Below the pieces are notes generated by a model. It ran no database searches and was not told the DNA's origin. It saw only the letters and a program-made list of their open reading frames with translations. Below, piece after piece: positions 10,260 to 21,053 of a stretch of 51,737 nt of DNA (position 1 is its first letter; each line of letters starts with the position of its first letter). This DNA comes from Mesostigma viride (taxonomy: Eukaryota; Streptophyta; Mesostigmatophyceae; Mesostigmatales; Mesostigmataceae): the NCBI GenBank assembly GCA_009746045.1, contig RPFO01000080.1, positions 5,694,476 through 5,746,212 of the forward strand, given 5' to 3'. Made by a program: the position numbers and the translations under genes.

Positions 10260-10978
10260 TGAATCTTGCTATGTATGGAGATATCGTTTTTCACTTCTCT
10301 AACTTGAGTAATGCAAGCACAAGGCAACATAATTAGTTTTGAACCCCTGAAAAGAAAGAACCTTACATGCCCTACGTCTCAGAACACTGTTGCATCATGC
10401 ATGACACCAGGACACGGTGACAAAGTGGCATGGCACAAGATACAACTGCATTTGACACCAAATATTGATAAGGCTAAACAACTAGCCTTCATTCCTAAAT
10501 AGCCATGCATGCATCACATTCTTTACTGAAATATGACATGGATCTACTAAGTCAACCATGCAGTCACATGTGAGTCTCAAACCATTAAAACAGGTATGCG
10601 CATATGTGTATTCCATCTGGGTTTGATGCCCAGGCGCATACCATTAATTAGACAACTAGTCCAAAACAATGCATGTCTCACTTAATAGTCATCATAATAC
10701 ACATCTTGTTCCAGATTGTTATTTGGTATTTCACCAGACGCCTCCGAGGCACTGCGTCCGATGATGCCTGGTGCAAAACAATAGCATTTATAGCACGCAA
10801 AACAAGAAAGCAAAACAAGAAAGTTACGTATTTTCTCCGACACCAAACGTCATCGTACCCTCCATGCAGCAGCCTCGTGCAAGCTGAATTGCATAGAAGC
10901 TGCAACTACGATTCTATTCATGAAAGCATACAGGCAGGCAGTCGACATCCCAAGCAGGATAACCCCCCTAAACAACAA

Positions 10979-11080
10979 CCCCTCGCGGGGGGCGCGTGAA
11001 AACGGCAAAGGCAAAGCGGAGCCCGCCGCCTTTGGGCGGGCGGAGCGGAGCCTTCAGTTTTCACGCGCCCCCGCGAGGGG
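10979..11080. repeat. 102-bp GC-rich inverted repeat
   Basis: Arms of about 24 bp (CCCCTCGCGG..GTGAAAAC and its complement) differ by one base and enclose a 53-bp GC-rich centre. It would form a strong hairpin or could be a tiny MITE. It lies just downstream of the donor of the minus-strand exon at 11134-11391, so it would be intronic. Confidence 0.6.
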
Positions 11081-11133
11081 AAATTTTTTTTGGAAAATGG
11101 GGCAAACCATGGGGGTTTTCTTACGGAATTTAC

Positions 11134-11391
11134 CTGCGATCTTCCTTGCGATGCAGTTTTGCCTGGTCGCTCGCGCTCCCCGTCCGAACCGCCATCAGAG
11201 GCTGCATTAATTCTATTAAGCTCATTCAGCGCGCCCCGGACGTACACGGTTGATTTCTTATCTTTTGGTTGTTCATCTGCCTTCCCGTCTACAGCAGCGC
11301 CATCATCGGCTGTCTCGGCATGCTCTGCACGTTCATCCGAGCCATACTGTTCATGGATTTCTGCCGGCGGCTGCTGTTCGCCGCTAGCCAT
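11134..11391 (-). CDS. Hypothetical exon inside the transposon, acidic protein start
   Basis: ATG at 11391 opens 86 codons rich in Glu, Asp and Ala (MASGEQQPPAEIHEQYGSDE), followed by KKSTVYVRGALNELNRI. The exon ends at a good donor (CAG|GTAAAT). Downstream exons were not found with confidence. It runs opposite to the DUF7869-like protein, so the element may have two divergent transcripts, with the promoter region between 11391 and about 11900. Function unknown. Confidence 0.4.
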
Positions 11392-11499
11392 CGCAGCTAT
11401 ATCCTATCAAACTCCGCTGTCCTAAAAACACGAACAAACACGAGGGCACGCAAATTATCTACGTCGTGCGTCCAGAAGTACTTGTCGAGCTGTATATTA

Positions 11500-11720
11500 T
11501 TTTGCGTTCAAGTTCTCCGGACCTCGTGACATCGGGTGCATGCCTTCGTTCCCGAGGTCGATGTCCCGAGGTCCCGAGAACTTGCGGCCCAAATTTAGGT
11601 GGTGTCCCGAGGTCCCGACACCTGATTGGCCCGTTGAGATTCGCTCAGAATCAAGAGCAATCAATGCGGACCACGAGTAGCTCGGACCTCGTGACACCAC
11701 CTCGGGCCAGGCGGGTGCAC
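11500..11720. promoter_or_regulatory. Candidate divergent promoter region with CCCGAGGTC repeats
   Basis: Between the two divergent coding regions of the transposon the motif TCCCGAGGTC and relatives (CTCGTGAC, CCGAGGTC) recur at least five times. This could be a regulatory repeat; nothing else supports it. Confidence 0.25.
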
Positions 11721-11915
11721 TTGCACGCCGATATATCGACAACGATGGAAGATTGCATCGGTAAAATGTATTCTAAAGACTTTGACCGAACGACTTTCTT
11801 CATTACCGCTGCAACTTTTTTTTCCTGAGCTACCGCATATTTCCGACCAATTTCAAGGCTGCGTCAGGCTTGGCAGACCCATACTTCGTATATATATGCG
11901 TTTGCCCCGAACGTC

Positions 11916-13870
11916 ATGTTTAATGCAGGCTTTGTGGACTCTAAAGACGCCCACGATGTTGGGGCTTTTATCAGCCTCTGGACATGTAGAAACTGCGGTC
12001 AGCAGGTGAATGCCGGAACGAGTTCTGCGGCGGGGTGTGCGAAACAGACATCAAGCGCACGGCAGACATGGATACCTCCGAGCGGTATGTTCCCTTATTC
12101 AAATCTACGGGCCAATTCACTCCTTGTTGAATCCCTGACCTTGTCACGGATGAATATGTTACCAGTTCCCCATCTCCGGAGTTTCTCTTTTGGTCATCTT
12201 CTTATCTTACGGGAGGTGCGTCATGAATCGTATAGCGAGCTACGGTTTCATGGCGAGCCTTTTCTTCACATCAGCGACGTACAGGTTACCTTAGAGGCTA
12301 GGGATGTCAAGGAACTCTTCACACGGATATTAGGGAGGGTGCATGACGGATTGCGGGCAAGATATTACGGGCTGGCTGGCAGCCTTGCAGCGCTATTGCC
12401 TCCGATCGATGGCAATGATTTGCAGGCAGGGCTATGGATCACAAAGCTGTTGCTTTGCTCTAGTTGTACATGCTGCAATTTATTGGCATTGTGCTCACGG
12501 CAAGTAATGTTGCATGACATGGTTGACCACGAAGATTGATGGAAAACCTTGAAGCAATTGGTGGCTTTCTTGGATGCTCGATGGCTTCACATGCTTGTGA
12601 GTCCATAAAACCCACTGTATACGTGCCCACCATCTCTAAGCTGAAAGCATCTGCCTTCAACAAGCATCTTAAGACATGCATGCACATGAGAACTGTCATG
12701 GTTTGTGGAGAGGGTGGCATATTGCGTGAGAGTGGAGAGAGGACAGTGGCCGGGCTAGGCCAGCTACCTGTGCTGCCACACGGCCGGGCGGCAAACACTG
12801 ATGCACAAGCTGCCTTACACGCCAGCACCCAAGCTGCCTTCACACCCCTGAATGATGAGCAGAGGGCATCCTGGACGGCCGCATCCATGCAGTTCATGCA
12901 GTTCAGGCTGTGCGTGCTGGCCAAGGGCACGGGTAAATGAGCCAATGGCGGGCTATTATTACGCACGTTGCAACCAGCGCCAATGAAGCAACCCAAGCCT
13001 GCCCTCCTGACAGGTATGTGTGTTTTGTTTTCTCATGTGGTGTGCACAACCAGCAATCCTTTATTTCCCTATGATGCATGTTTGCGGAATTCTGGCAACC
13101 TGGCACATGGCCAAACTCCTCAATGTCAGGGGTGGGAGGGGTTGTTTGTCAAGTGGATAGACACACGCACATGCTCAACACCTCTTGCTCCAATGCCACT
13201 GCCACTCACCCAGAAACTCAGGCACAACCACGCACGATCGCTAAGCTGCTAGCCAGAATCGCAGTCCTCACCAAAGTGAGGGATGGGGCACCAGCTAGTT
13301 TGACAGTCTGGCTGAGGACGTGCAGGAGTTGAATGACATATCTGAAGCAAGTAGTCACGGATGGCTTGGAGAAACATGGTGAAGCATGCATGGGCATGCA
13401 TCTCATGTTGACAAGGGCCAGAGCAAGAGCATGAGCACGATGCATGTGCCTATGTAGAGGCCATTGGGCTTGCACTATCTGTTGAAGACAGCTGCGGTAT
13501 TGTGGCCAAGCGGCTCACCGGGGATGTGCAGTGGCTTCTTCATGCTAGGTATGATGGCGGCCAAGTGCAGTCCTTTGGTGGCATATTTCAAGCCGGCAAC
13601 CTCGAGGTAGCAACTGAGCAGTGTATGAGCTGTCTGGCTATGCACCACAGCGCTGGCTGAGGAGATCTAGTCCAACTTGGAAGCTGCGTTGCCAGCAACG
13701 TGGGCCCCTATAACAGAGACAGGGACATGGGGGCATCCATGGTGATGCAGAGGACCATGTGTGGCAACCTTGGTCAGGCGGGCCGGTTGCCAAGGGATGT
13801 GCTGCTACCAAATCAAGGCGCACAAAACACATCGCAACCATGCCGACGGCCGAGATGCCTGGCATCAGAT
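11916..13870 (+). other. Coding-like but broken segments inside the transposon
   Basis: Several plus-strand stretches look protein-like without forming one model. Examples are CRNEFCGGVCETDIKRTADM near 12010-12075, SYSELRFHGEPFLHISDVQV near 12225-12290, and WKTLKQLVAFLDARWLHMLV near 12540-12600 after a TGA. AKLLARIAVLTKVRDGAPAS follows near 13240-13300. They may be exons of the transposon gene ending at 16160, or decaying remnants. I could not find splice phases that join them. Confidence 0.3.
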
Positions 13871-14199
13871 TAGATTATTACATTGCCAAGCTGAGTTTGC
13901 GGCTACCGTGCGTGCTGTGGGTTTGAACTGATCATGCTAGCCAACGTGACAGTTGGCAGTTCTTATGTCTAACAAGCCCCTACTTGAAAATTGCCTTAGC
14001 ATGGCCGTATGCACATATATACAACCATGTCTAGCCACTGTTCATGTTCATATATCTTTGTCTGTGTGTCACAAAAGTTGTGTTATATTATCTGTGCAAG
14101 GTCTGAACAGTTAGCAACACAGTTGGTGGGAGTTGGCCATACCGTTACTAAAGAACTTTGCATCCAAGGTTGAGTGATTAGCTGGAAACTCGCAGGTGT

Positions 14200-14740
14200 T
14201 GCATGGACCAGTGAACCCAATGACACTTGATGGACCTGAAGTTTTGTGCAATGTCTGAAATGACATGATGATTAACATGGGCGCTTGTTTTCAGCCTCAC
14301 CTGAGCACATCTTGCATGGGAACTGCAAGAAATGTGGCGGAAATGCAAAAAACGCACATTTTTTCTCACATTTGCTAGCAAGCTGTCAATGAATGAAGTA
14401 CAACAGACCTGGATTTTTGTGCAATGTCTACTATGATGATATTTAATATGCTTGCAAGTTTCCAGCCCCAACTGAGCACATCTTGTATGAAAACTGTCAT
14501 GAAATGTGTGAAAAAAACGCGAAAAACGTGCATTTTTGCTAGCATTTGGTGGCATTTTGTTACCAAATACAGTACGATGGACCTGATTTTTTGTGCCATG
14601 TCTACATTTATGATGTGTAACGTGATTGCAAATTTCCAGCCTCGACTGAACACATCTTCCATGGAAACTGCTATGAGATGTGGTGAAACGGTGCGTTTTT
14701 GCTAGCATTTGGTGGCAGTTTGTCACCAAATGAGGTCAGA
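14200..14740 (+). repeat. Tandem repeat of about 145 bp
   Basis: Three to four diverged units share TTTTGTGCAATGTCT, CAGCC..CTGAGCACATCTT and CATTTTTGCTAGCATTTGG. They lie just upstream of the DUF7869-like coding region and may belong to its promoter or an intron. Confidence 0.6.
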
Positions 14741-15035
14741 TGACCATGGGACATGGTGCACAGATGGTAGACATGAGCATAAGCCTACATGCAAACAGCC
14801 AGGTCAGGAGCTCTTTATTTGCATATCAAATGGTATTTGTTTGTATTAAAATCTGGAAAGTTGCTAAAAATAGACATGCCAAAAATAGACCAACCGATGT
14901 CGAAAAATTCTGGAAAGTCAAATTCCTTTTACTGGTGTCATGGACATGCTGCCTACCAATATCTAGCATGTTTGGACTCAATTTGCTCCTTGTAGGGCTT
15001 ATAAGGGCATTTTTTGGCACTTTCATACCGTTGTG

Positions 15036-16160
15036 GGCTTGGGTAGCACTGCTGGACGGCGTGTTCGAGGATCCCGTTCAATATCTGCCAGGATTGGGGA
15101 GGCCAAAGCGCTTTGTGAGCTATGGATTCGGCGTTGGTTACGCCCAGCAGTTGAGAAAGATCCTCGAGATGGCCGCAGCATTCTTGAGCAACCCTGCAAG
15201 AAGACTTTGTACTCGGAGTATGTTAGGGAGAGACAAGATTACAATGCACCTGTGGTTAGTATTTCGCTTTTCAGGACAATCTTCAAAGCAGTGGCGACAA
15301 TCATGGAAGTCCATGTTGAGCGTTTTCGCACAAAGGTTATGGGTGAATGTTCCCGCTGTCGAAAGCTGAAGGATGCCATTTTGTTTTACCGGACCACTGA
15401 CCGGGCCAGGTGGGAGGCCAGTAAGGAGAAGTTAGCTGATCACACTGATTTCTTTAATGGGGAGCGGATGGCTTATCTGCAGCGAAGGTTCGAAGGCGCC
15501 AAGCATTTTTTTGTTTCCATAGTCATGGATGGTTTGGCAAAGATGAAGACAGCGGTTCCAACGAGGGGGAGCGCCTCGAAAGAGTGGCTTAGCAGCCGCC
15601 AGCTTCATATACCGTACCAGTTAGTCTGCTCTATTTTGCACGGGGTGAGGACGTATTTTTGGGTCATCATGCCATGGGTAGCTAATTCTGAGGTTTCTGG
15701 TAATTCAGGGCGCGTCACGGCAACAGTGCTCACGCATCAGTTGTTGGAAGTGGTTGTTGAGCGTCCATGGGAGAAGTCCACTGATCCTGAGATTCGTGAG
15801 TTTGGCCTTGCCCCTAACCTCGTCCTTCAAGTGGATGGGGGTGGGGACAACATGAACAACGAGTTGTTGGGGTTCCTAGCTGTTCTCATTGTCCGCCGCC
15901 TCTTTGCTCGCATCAGGGTGTGCCGGCTTCCACCGGGACACACACACAATGATGCTGACCAAAGGTTTGGTTGGTTCATCCGGTGGTACAACGGCATCAA
16001 GAACCGTGTGTCAGATCTTCCACCGGTGCTGATGCTGACGTTTCAAGACGTGCTGCAGGGGCTGAAGCGTGCCTTTGCACAGCAGTGTGCAAGGGTGCAT
16101 AACAATCAGTGCATGGCTGGTTATCGCGAGGTCATGTTTTGCCTGGCATGGTCCCTCTAA
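15036..16160 (+). CDS. DUF7869-like protein, candidate transposase
   Basis: An open frame of about 374 codons ends at TAA 16160. It lacks an ATG at its left end, so it is probably a last exon; an acceptor-like TTGGGTAG ends at 15046. Counting from 15033, a CSRC pair (C106, C109) is followed by an alpha-helical stretch. Then come SIVMDG (D166), LQVDGGGDN (D268, D272) and LPPGHTHNDADQRFG (H303, H305, D307, D309). The Cys pair, I-D-G, LQ-D and GHTH-D-D order is what I recall for DUF7869 proteins, which resemble RNase-H-fold integrases. Its place inside a TIR element makes a transposase role likely; catalysis is inferred. Confidence 0.65.
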   Translation, partial: GLGSTAGRRVRGSRSISARIGEAKALCELWIRRWLRPAVEKDPRDGRSILEQPCKKTLYSEYVRERQDYNAPVVSISLFRTIFKAVATIMEVHVERFRTKVMGECSRCRKLKDAILFYRTTDRARWEASKEKLADHTDFFNGERMAYLQRRFEGAKHFFVSIVMDGLAKMKTAVPTRGSASKEWLSSRQLHIPYQLVCSILHGVRTYFWVIMPWVANSEVSGNSGRVTATVLTHQLLEVVVERPWEKSTDPEIREFGLAPNLVLQVDGGGDNMNNELLGFLAVLIVRRLFARIRVCRLPPGHTHNDADQRFGWFIRWYNGIKNRVSDLPPVLMLTFQDVLQGLKRAFAQQCARVHNNQCMAGYREVMFCLAWSL

Positions 16161-16483
16161 TGATGACTCTATGTCATAAATGTCCCTCACTATAACGACT
16201 CAATGAGAATGTGTTATAATTTTTCATTTTAAGTTAGACATGTATGATGTCAATGAGGCACCCATGAATATACTTAGTTGTCTCTTTTATACAGTCACAT
16301 GATGTGTTCCCACGTACCATGCTGAAATAAATTATGTGCATGCTTAAATATTGTCAAGGCAAGCAGCAATTAATAAACGCTTAGCTGCAATTTGTGAATG
16401 CTTACATGTGTATAGTTAGACAACTACAATGTCAATACAATTCTGCAAAGATGTGTCTTTACATGCAATATGAGGCGCCATGG

Positions 16484-17229
16484 TGGTGTCACGGTGTCAC
16501 GGTGTCACGGTGTCACGGTGTCACGGTGTCACGGTGTCACGGTGTCACGGTGTCACGTGCGGAGTCACGGTGTCCAGGTCATCTAGGGCAACCTTGTCAT
16601 TATCAAATAGACATATAATCCCCATTACTTAATCACTAAATGTGCAAAGATGTGTGTTTACATGCAATATGAGGCGCCATGGTGGTGTCACGGTGTCACG
16701 GTGTCACGGTGTCACGGTGTCACGGTGTCACGGTGTCACGGTGTCACGTTGTCCAGGTCATCTAGGGCAACCTTGTCATCATCAAATAGACATATAATCC
16801 CCATTACTTAATCACTAAATGTGCAAAGATGTGTGTTTACATGCAATATGAGGCGCCATGGTGGTGTCACGGTGTCACGGTGTCACGGTGTCACGGTGTC
16901 ACGGAGTCACGGTGTCCAGGTCATCTAGGGCAACCTTGTCATTATCAAATAGACATATAATCCCCATTACTTAATCACTAAATGTGCAAAGATGTGTGTT
17001 TACATGCAATATGAGGCGCCATGGTGGTGTCACCGAGTCACGGTGTCACGGTGTCACGGTGTCACGGTGTCACGTTGTCCAGGTCATCTAGGGCAACCTT
17101 GTCATCATCAAATAGACATATAATCCCCATTACTTAATCACTAAATGTGCAAAGATGTGTGTTTACATGCAATATGAGGCGCCATGGTGGTGTCACGGTG
17201 TCACGGTGTCACGGTGTCACGGTGTCACA
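16484..17229 (+). repeat. Right subterminal array of GGTGTCAC units
   Basis: Five higher-order units of about 160-190 bp. Each has TTTACATGCAATATGAGGCG, a run of GGTGTCAC copies, and CCAGGTCATCTAGGGCAACC. Orientation is inverted relative to the left array. Confidence 0.75.
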
Positions 17230-17317
17230 GGTCCTATGAACTTCCCCTTCCTCAAAGACTTTAGTTGAGATGTTAGATGCATAGAAATGCAACTTTGAAA
17301 AATGAAGTACAAATGGC

Positions 17318-17348
17318 GTGCTCTAGTACAAATCCATATTAGGCTAGG
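17318..17348 (-). repeat. Right terminal inverted repeat
   Basis: Reverse complement of the left TIR with one mismatch; ends ..ATATTAGGCTAGG, followed directly by GCATC. Confidence 0.85.
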
Positions 17349-17353
17349 GCATC
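17349..17353. repeat. Target-site duplication GCATC, right
   Basis: Partner of 9760-9764. Confidence 0.7.
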
Positions 17354-17559
17354 GCCAACTTACACCTACAGTCATCGGCAAAAGTTCTCCTGTCCGGGGA
17401 GTGATGCAAGCCTTTCGGATTTGGTACTAGATAAATCACTCGAGATCTGTGTGTAGGAGTACTACACACGTGTCTGCACGCGAGACTTGTTCAGTCTCGG
17501 ACCGTGAGACGGGCTGAACACGGCTGAATCCTTCTTTGAGTAGAAGGGGGCGTAGCCGG

Positions 17560-19307
17560 TACTATCGAAATCAGCCAAGCGTATATTCTGATCAGGTATG
17601 TCCGCACCATAGCTGCTGAATATATGTCCCCCCGCTGGTCGGCCCACTTGGCGACCCATCTGACATGCCTCCTTTCACCTCTCGCGAGGTCACGGAGGCG
17701 GTCCAGCGCCTGCGTTATGACGCAGCCACCGGCTCTGACGAGATTCCGGCCGCAGTTGTAAAACTTGCAGCCGAATTCGAGGACACAGGTGTTATGCTGC
17801 TCTTCCGGGACATCTGCAACCGCCTTCTGCTGTCGTCGCAACCACCTCCAGCGGCCTGGCAACACAGTTTTCGCACGATGCTGTACAAGAACAAGGGGTC
17901 GCCTGCCGACCCCGGCAACTACAGAGGGGTGTGCATTCAAAGTGCCCCCCTCAAGCTTCTTATGCGGCTCATCCTGAACCGCCTGCGCACGGCCCTGGAC
18001 GGTCACCTCAGCGAGACTCAGCACGGCTTCCGTTCAGGTCGCAACACAGTACAGGCGCTCTTCGCTACTCGCCGACTGGTGGAGGAACTGCAACGCCTTC
18101 AGCCTGGTGAGTCCCCTTTGCACCTTGTGCTGGTGGACTTCATCAAAGCCTTCGATTCGGTTTTCTGGCCTGCGCTTTGGGACATCCTCGAGTTGTTCCG
18201 GATCCCCCGCCCCCTGATTGCTGTCATCCGCAACCTGTATGAAGGGTCCACCACTTCGGTGCGCACTTCTTACGGGACCACGCCCCCATGCCCTTTACAG
18301 AAGGGTGTGTGGCAGGGCTGCGTGCTGTCGCCCTACCTGTTCATTATTGTTGTCGAATACGTAATGATTCAGGCGCGCAAGCGATTTGCCCGCATCGTGG
18401 GCAGGGAACCAGGAGTGCAGGTTGCTAACAAATTCTGGCATGGCGGTGCGGACACGGAGATTCGGCTAGCAGACATCATTTACGCAGACGACACCACCCT
18501 CTTCGAGGACACTGAGCACGTGCAGACATGGCTTGACTGCCTGGCTCTCGAGGCCCGTGCAGTGGGGCTTGAGGTCAGCAAGAAGACAGAGGCCCTGGCG
18601 GTTGGGCTCACCACCGCAGCGCCGCCCCTGTATCTCCTAGACGGCTCTCGAGTCCTGTATCGGGACCGCGTTAAGCTGCTGGGCAGCCTGCTCCCTAGCT
18701 GCGAGGTGGATGTGGACCACCGCATCTCCCTCGCCTGGCACGCTTTACGCCAGTACCGGGCCCTATGGCGCAAGCCCCTGGGCAAGATCGAGAAACAGGA
18801 CCTGTTCAAGGTCCTCGTCCTTCCTGTTCTCACGTATGGCGCCGAGACGTGGACCCTCACCGCCGACCTGGCCCGCAAGCTGGACGGCGCGGTCACCAGC
18901 ATGCTGCGTTCCATTTTCAGAGTAGGATATGCTGCTCATGTCCGCAATGAGGACCTGTACCAGGGCATGCCCTATATCACCAGCACAATTAAGCAACGCC
19001 GCCTGCAGCTAGTAGGGCACCTAGCTCGCACCAACCAGGTAGACACCTCACGTGGCCCCCCGCAGGACTGCGACCAGCCCAGCCTGGCCGTCACCTCCTG
19101 ACGTGGGCTGGGCCCAGTGATGTTAGACGCCGCAAGGCCCGCACCTTCAAAGAACAGCTAGTAGAGGACATGGGGGGCCTAGGCCTCTCCGTGATTTGGA
19201 AGAAGATGATGGACAAGGCCAAGTGGGCCCAGGTCATAGAGGACAACGAGCCCCCCCCAGTGGGGAAGCGCCCGCGTGTGCAATCCCGCGGGAGGCACGC
19301 TAGATAG
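17560..19307 (+). pseudogene. Non-LTR (LINE) reverse transcriptase, 5'-truncated, one frameshift
   Basis: The main frame is 17665-19101, open upstream to about 17560. Counting from 17665, RT motifs are KNKGSPADPGNYRGV (75-89), HGFRSGRNT (120-128), VDFIKAFDSVFW with catalytic D158, and QGCVLSPYLF (217-226). IIYADDTT follows, with D275 and D276. The thumb region ends with LTYGAETW and QRRLQLVGHLAR. A frameshift near 19085-19100 separates the C-terminal tail (RTFKEQLVEDMGG, WAQVIEDNE), which ends with TAG at 19307. The RRLQ.VGH motif and microsatellite tail suggest an RTE-like clade. The endonuclease domain is missing. Confidence 0.8.
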
Positions 19308-19492
19308 CTCCCCCTAGGGCAGCGTGCGGCTGCCTAGATAGATGATGTAGTTAGAATGTTGTTAGATAGATGTAGTATGTAGCCAATGTAGATAGATTAG
19401 ACCGGTAGGAATGTGTGCGCCCATCCATCCATTCATCGGGGTTAATGCTCCGTGACTCCCCAACGGGAGCACGAGTCTAATTAATTAATTAA
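19308..19492 (+). repeat. RT element 3' UTR, hairpin and (TTAA)n tail
   Basis: Includes TAGATAGATG repeats, CCATCCATCCATTC, the hairpin CTCCCCAACGGGAG at 19456-19469 and a TAATTAATTAATTAAT tail. This defines the 3' end of the element. Confidence 0.65.
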
Positions 19493-19499
19493 TAGCTGC

Positions 19500-19665
19500 T
19501 GAAATACATAGTGGTGCAGGTGCACCTTGTGCACCCAGAGCAGGTGTAGTTTACACCCTACCCTTGCAGGAAGTAGCCCCAAAAAGCCATGTGCCCCTTC
19601 TCAGGTATACGTGCTACATGTACTCCCAACGTAGATATGTTCCAATTCATTTAAATTTTTTATTT
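19500..19665 (+). repeat. Second LINE 3'-end fragment
   Basis: Shares CCCTTGCAGGAAGTAG and GTGCTACATG..ACTCCCAACG with 3226-3312 and 9369-9424 and ends in an A/T-rich tail. It sits directly behind the previous tail, so two 3' ends are stacked. Confidence 0.5.
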
Positions 19666-20129
19666 AATCGTGGGTGCGGTGTGTACAACATTAGCACGCG
19701 ACTCTGAAAGTCATCATTCTCAATAAAATGAGACAGAGATAACATGGACTGTGGGCGCTATCCCCCTACAACCCATGCACCACACATGGCCGCATTATTT
19801 TCTCTGTGCATCATGTGTACACACATGCAGGTCCATACGTCGGCGGTTGTCACATTCATATTTCGGCATTGAAGCCATGCATAGACATACACATTCTTAC
19901 ATCAAAGGCCTCACCAGCACTCCTGGTGTACCAAGTCCATGGCAACTTTCCCAAATAAGAGCTCACAGGCATCCCCCCACTAGGAGGCTCAGAGATCATA
20001 CTCCCAGACCTATTCTGATTTGGCACGCCGCAAAGGTGAAAACCATTTGCGTTCAGTGCCGGTCCGCGGAAAACGCGGAAAAACTCCCAGACCTATCTCT
20101 GAGGTTCTAGGGTCTCCCAGCTGGCTCAC
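19666..20129. other. No gene recognised; one dispersed repeat
   Basis: No coding signal. Positions 20029-20084 repeat 9614-9667 (CCGCAAAGGTGAAAACCATT, then a CCGCGGAAAACGCGG hairpin) at near identity. Confidence 0.4.
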
Positions 20130-20247
20130 TCAGTCTGCCATGATTGGTTGCCCAGCAAAAGGGGAGCCGACAGGTGGCATCAGCCCCAGGTGCCGCATCA
20201 CACGCTCCTGCCGCTGCCGCTTGGCGTCGGCCGAGACTTTCTTAGCG
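20130..20247 (-). CDS. Possible terminal exon of the PWWP gene
   Basis: An acceptor-like GTGCAG at about 20248 precedes a basic, protein-like stretch (VAKKVSADAKRQRQERVMRH, then LGLMPPVGSPF) that ends with TGA at 20130. Its phase does not fit the donor chosen for the exon at 21358-21710, so an extra exon or another donor would be needed. Confidence 0.35.
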
Positions 20248-20371
20248 ACCTGCACCGTGGTGGCATCATACGTCGACAGTGGAGCGATCATATAAGGAAT
20301 CTCGAATAAAACATCAAGCATCGCTTGGCTTGATTATCACCATCCAAACATCCATACAACCCTACTATCAT

Positions 20372-20414
20372 TGAGACAACCAGCGCAGGCCAGAAATCGG
20401 GCGAATCCGGACCA
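20372..20414 (+). repeat. 370-bp repeat module, fragment e
   Basis: 43 bp matching the left end of the module (GAGACAACCAGCGCAGGCC to GAATCCGGACCAT) with one substitution. Confidence 0.6.
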
Positions 20415-20756
20415 TCTCAAGTGAGACAGAAAACTGTACAAACGTACTATACATTCATTGAGAATGATAAACTACGGAGGTGAGAGGGGCATGCAACATA
20501 GGAAATTAAACCCCGAAAAGAAGGACGTACAATACATGAAACGATACGAGAAATTGATGAGACGACCACAAACCCAAAAATCGGCCTCATCAAACTAGTT
20601 TGTCATGTGCCTCCATTGAGGAACAATAACGATGCCGACACCATTCTTAAAGAATTAAGGCAAGAGACGGCTCCAGATGAGCGCAAGGCACGGACGGGGC
20701 CTAGTCTTACAACCCCCCACACACACACGACCCCCCCCCAAAAAAAACAACAACCA

Positions 20757-21053
20757 ACCAACCGACCGACCGACCGACCGACCGACCGACCGACCGACTG
20801 ACCGACCGACCGACCGACCGACCGACCGACCGACCGACCGACCGACCGACCGACCGACCGACCGACCGACCGACCGACCGACCGACCGACCGACCGACCG
20901 ACCGACCGACCGACCGACCGACCGACCGACCGACCGACCGACCGACCGACCGACCGACCGACCGACCGACCGACCGACCGACCGACCGACCGACCGACTG
21001 ACCGACCGACCGACCGACCGACTGACCGACCGACCGACCGACCGACCGACCGA
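20757..21053. repeat. (ACCG)n tetranucleotide microsatellite
   Basis: About 300 bp of ACCG units with a few ACTG variants, probably inside the last intron of the PWWP gene. Confidence 0.95.

Larger units (their letters stand above)
9765..17348. mobile_element. 7.6-kb TIR DNA transposon with DUF7869-like protein
   Basis: The ends are inverted repeats starting CCTAGCCTAATATGGATTTG. Positions 9765-9795 match the reverse complement of 17318-17348 at 30 of 31 bases. Weaker inverted similarity continues inward to CATAGG(T/A)CC. A 5-bp GCATC duplication flanks it. Inside the ends lie inverted satellite arrays of GTGACACC (left) and GGTGTCAC (right). Cargo: a DUF7869-like protein at 15036-16160, a minus-strand exon at 11134-11391, and decaying coding-like stretches at 11.9-13.9 kb. 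The near-identical TIRs and intact TSD suggest fairly recent insertion. A 5-bp TSD with such a protein does not match a superfamily I know. Confidence 0.8.

Noticed and set aside
14740-15369. Alternative 209-codon frame overlapping the DUF7869-like protein
   Set aside because: It overlaps in another frame, lacks motifs, and ends where the conserved CSRC motif begins in the other frame.
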